Source: Nitrosomonas sp. UBA6494 (GTDB lineage Bacteria; Pseudomonadota; Gammaproteobacteria; Burkholderiales; Nitrosomonadaceae). Taken from it: a stretch of DNA of 8,037 nucleotides. The translations under genes and the position numbers were made by a program. This document shows, piece after piece, positions 6,932 to 8,037 of the stretch; within the stretch, counting starts at the first letter, position 1, and each line of letters starts with the position of its first letter. The notes under the pieces are model-generated. The model was not told the origin of the DNA. It ran no database searches and saw nothing but the letters and a program-made list of their open reading frames with translations. The stretch spans positions 6,384-14,420 of the forward strand of contig DJMI01000042.1 in the NCBI GenBank assembly GCA_002435335.1. The letters run 5' to 3'.

Positions 6932-7708
6932 ATGCGATTACCGATACTAATTAACTCAAAGCATTCCATTAATACCTTGTTTTTCAACAGACCATTCTTA
7001 GTTTCTTTTGTGCTTATCATTGCCGGATGCGCATCCCCAGAAATCATACCGCCTCCAATAGATCCTCCAAAGCCTGAAGCCAACACCGAAATCGAAAATT
7101 TAAGAAACCAGATCGCTCAACTGGAATCGATCATTACGGAAAAAGATGAATTAATCAGGAACCAGCAGATTAGGCAGCAAAATCAGGCACAAGCGCTACG
7201 TGAAGTCAATAAGGAAGCAACGCGAACGCAAGTAAAATTGCATCGACTCGCCACTAAACCGGGCACCGCATCAGCTATTGCCGAAACCGAAGTAGTATTG
7301 GCACAGCTGAAACAGTCAAAAATTCCAGCCAATGAACAAATCTTGCAAATTCAAGCGCAACAATTGCTTGAAACAGCTTCGAAATTGTACGAAAAAAACC
7401 AATACGCCACTGCCATGAATTATGTCGCTCAAGCAAAGCAGCTGATAAGCTCACTAACCGATCCGGCACGAGAGAGAATCAACATAGAAAACAATATGCC
7501 TCTCGAATTTCATGCACCCATCAAATTAACCACTCGATCGAGCGCTCATTTGCGCAACGCCCCCAACAATCAGGCTAAAATATTGACCACATTAAAAAAA
7601 GATACTTCAGTGACAGCCATTGCAAGCCAAGGATCCTGGTTTCGTGTACAAATCAACGACAGCGAAGGTTGGATTCATAATACCTTGCTTGAGCGCTCCG
7701 CACACTGA
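6932..7708 (+). CDS. Lipoprotein with coiled coil and C-terminal SH3b domain
   Basis: This is a predicted exported lipoprotein of 258 residues; I recognise no named family member. A signal peptide with hydrophobic core FLVSFVLIIAG ends at the lipobox IIAG-C33. Ala34 at position +2 favours the outer membrane. A proline-rich tether (36-48) follows, then a Gln/Glu-rich coiled coil (about 52-105). A helical stretch at 140-175 (LLETASKLYEKNQYATAMNY) resembles one tetratricopeptide-type hairpin. Residues 196-254 are a bacterial SH3 domain: SAHLRNAPNNQAKILTTLKK, then GSWFRVQINDSEGWIH. Such domains often bind peptidoglycan, so a link between outer membrane and cell wall is plausible but inferred. The N-region before the hydrophobic core is long (20 residues). 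A TTG at 6977 would give a more usual signal peptide but has no ribosome site. Nothing in its neighbours defines a function. Confidence 0.85.
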   Translation: MRLPILINSKHSINTLFFNRPFLVSFVLIIAGCASPEIIPPPIDPPKPEANTEIENLRNQIAQLESIITEKDELIRNQQIRQQNQAQALREVNKEATRTQVKLHRLATKPGTASAIAETEVVLAQLKQSKIPANEQILQIQAQQLLETASKLYEKNQYATAMNYVAQAKQLISSLTDPARERINIENNMPLEFHAPIKLTTRSSAHLRNAPNNQAKILTTLKKDTSVTAIASQGSWFRVQINDSEGWIHNTLLERSAH

Positions 7709-7730
7709 ATTTCTTGAGTTGTCGGATCCG

Positions 7731-8037
7731 TTACGATTGCTCTTGCACCACCACTTCCCGGGGTCTTATGCTAAAAACCCGATTGCGTCCTGCATGCTTT
7801 GCTTCATATAGCGCACCATCTACCCGTGCCAATAAAACCGTCAATGAAGTGTCTTCTGGTTCGCTCTCGATCGCACCGATGCTCAATGTAACCTGAATCG
7901 CTTTCTCCTCGGTACCGCAGCTAATTGCTCTCACTTGCTCTCGGATGCGTTCCGCTGTTTTAGCAGTATCATCAATCTTTGAATCCGGCAGAATAACGAC
8001 AAATTCATCACCGCCATAACGAGCTGCATAATCAATA
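7731..8037 (-). CDS. Diguanylate cyclase, GGDEF domain, 3' part only
   Basis: GGDEF enzymes join two GTP into cyclic di-GMP. The frame runs in from the right edge and only the last 101 codons are present. RYGGDEFVVILPDS holds an intact active-site GGDEF, so activity is expected. Downstream come VTLSIGAIES and ARVDGALYEAKHAGRNRVF, the conserved C-terminal half of the domain. An aspartate five residues before GGDEF fits the last position of an RxxD inhibitory site; its arginine would lie just outside the window. The N-terminal sensory part is unseen. The gene converges on the lipoprotein gene with only 22 bases between stops, and no hairpin terminator is evident there. Confidence 0.93.
   Translation of the reverse strand, partial: IDYAARYGGDEFVVILPDSKIDDTAKTAERIREQVRAISCGTEEKAIQVTLSIGAIESEPEDTSLTVLLARVDGALYEAKHAGRNRVFSIRPREVVVQEQS

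Noticed and set aside
7709..7730. Possible terminator between the convergent lipoprotein and GGDEF genes
   Set aside because: The 22 bases hold no clear inverted repeat and no T run.

Overview
The window is ordinary chromosomal housekeeping DNA of about 45% GC, densely coded on both strands. No mobile elements, tRNA or rRNA genes, CRISPR repeats or prophage genes were seen. An EF-P with arginine at position 32 next to its rhamnosyltransferase EarP, a SUF cluster that uses SufU, and a two-domain Nfu protein together suggest a betaproteobacterium. My best guess is the Nitrosomonas/Nitrosomonadaceae neighbourhood. That is an impression from protein character, not a database match.

Left part (1-3668, + strand): the distal end of a SUF iron-sulfur cluster assembly operon, in the order sufD, sufS, sufU, nfu. 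sufD runs to the left edge and overlaps sufS by 4 bases. sufS overlaps sufU by 1 base. nfu follows after 79 bases. The expected sufB and sufC genes would lie to the left, outside the window. SufS takes sulfur from cysteine, SufU is the likely sulfur acceptor, SufD belongs to the SufBCD scaffold, and Nfu is a likely late carrier delivering clusters to target proteins. A perfect 18-base inverted repeat at 3683-3719 ends this operon and, read from the other strand, the leftward one.

Middle part (3735-6786, - strand, read leftward): usp, a DUF4126-SHOCT membrane protein gene, earP and efp, all in the same direction with gaps of 34 to 78 bases. EarP rhamnosylates Arg32 of EF-P, which then rescues ribosomes stalled at proline runs. 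The catalytic residues of EarP and the target arginine of EF-P are all present, so this pair should work. The link of usp and the DUF4126 gene to EF-P is positional only.

Right part (6787-8037): a 145-base divergent spacer, then on the + strand a lipoprotein with a coiled coil and a C-terminal SH3b domain. Converging on it from the right edge is the 3' end of a diguanylate cyclase gene with an intact GGDEF motif.

I found no clearly new biological system. The points most worth a second look are the SufU-type SUF cluster in a proteobacterial setting, the DUF4126-SHOCT architecture, a GC-rich hairpin just before the sufS start, and the layout of the SH3b lipoprotein.
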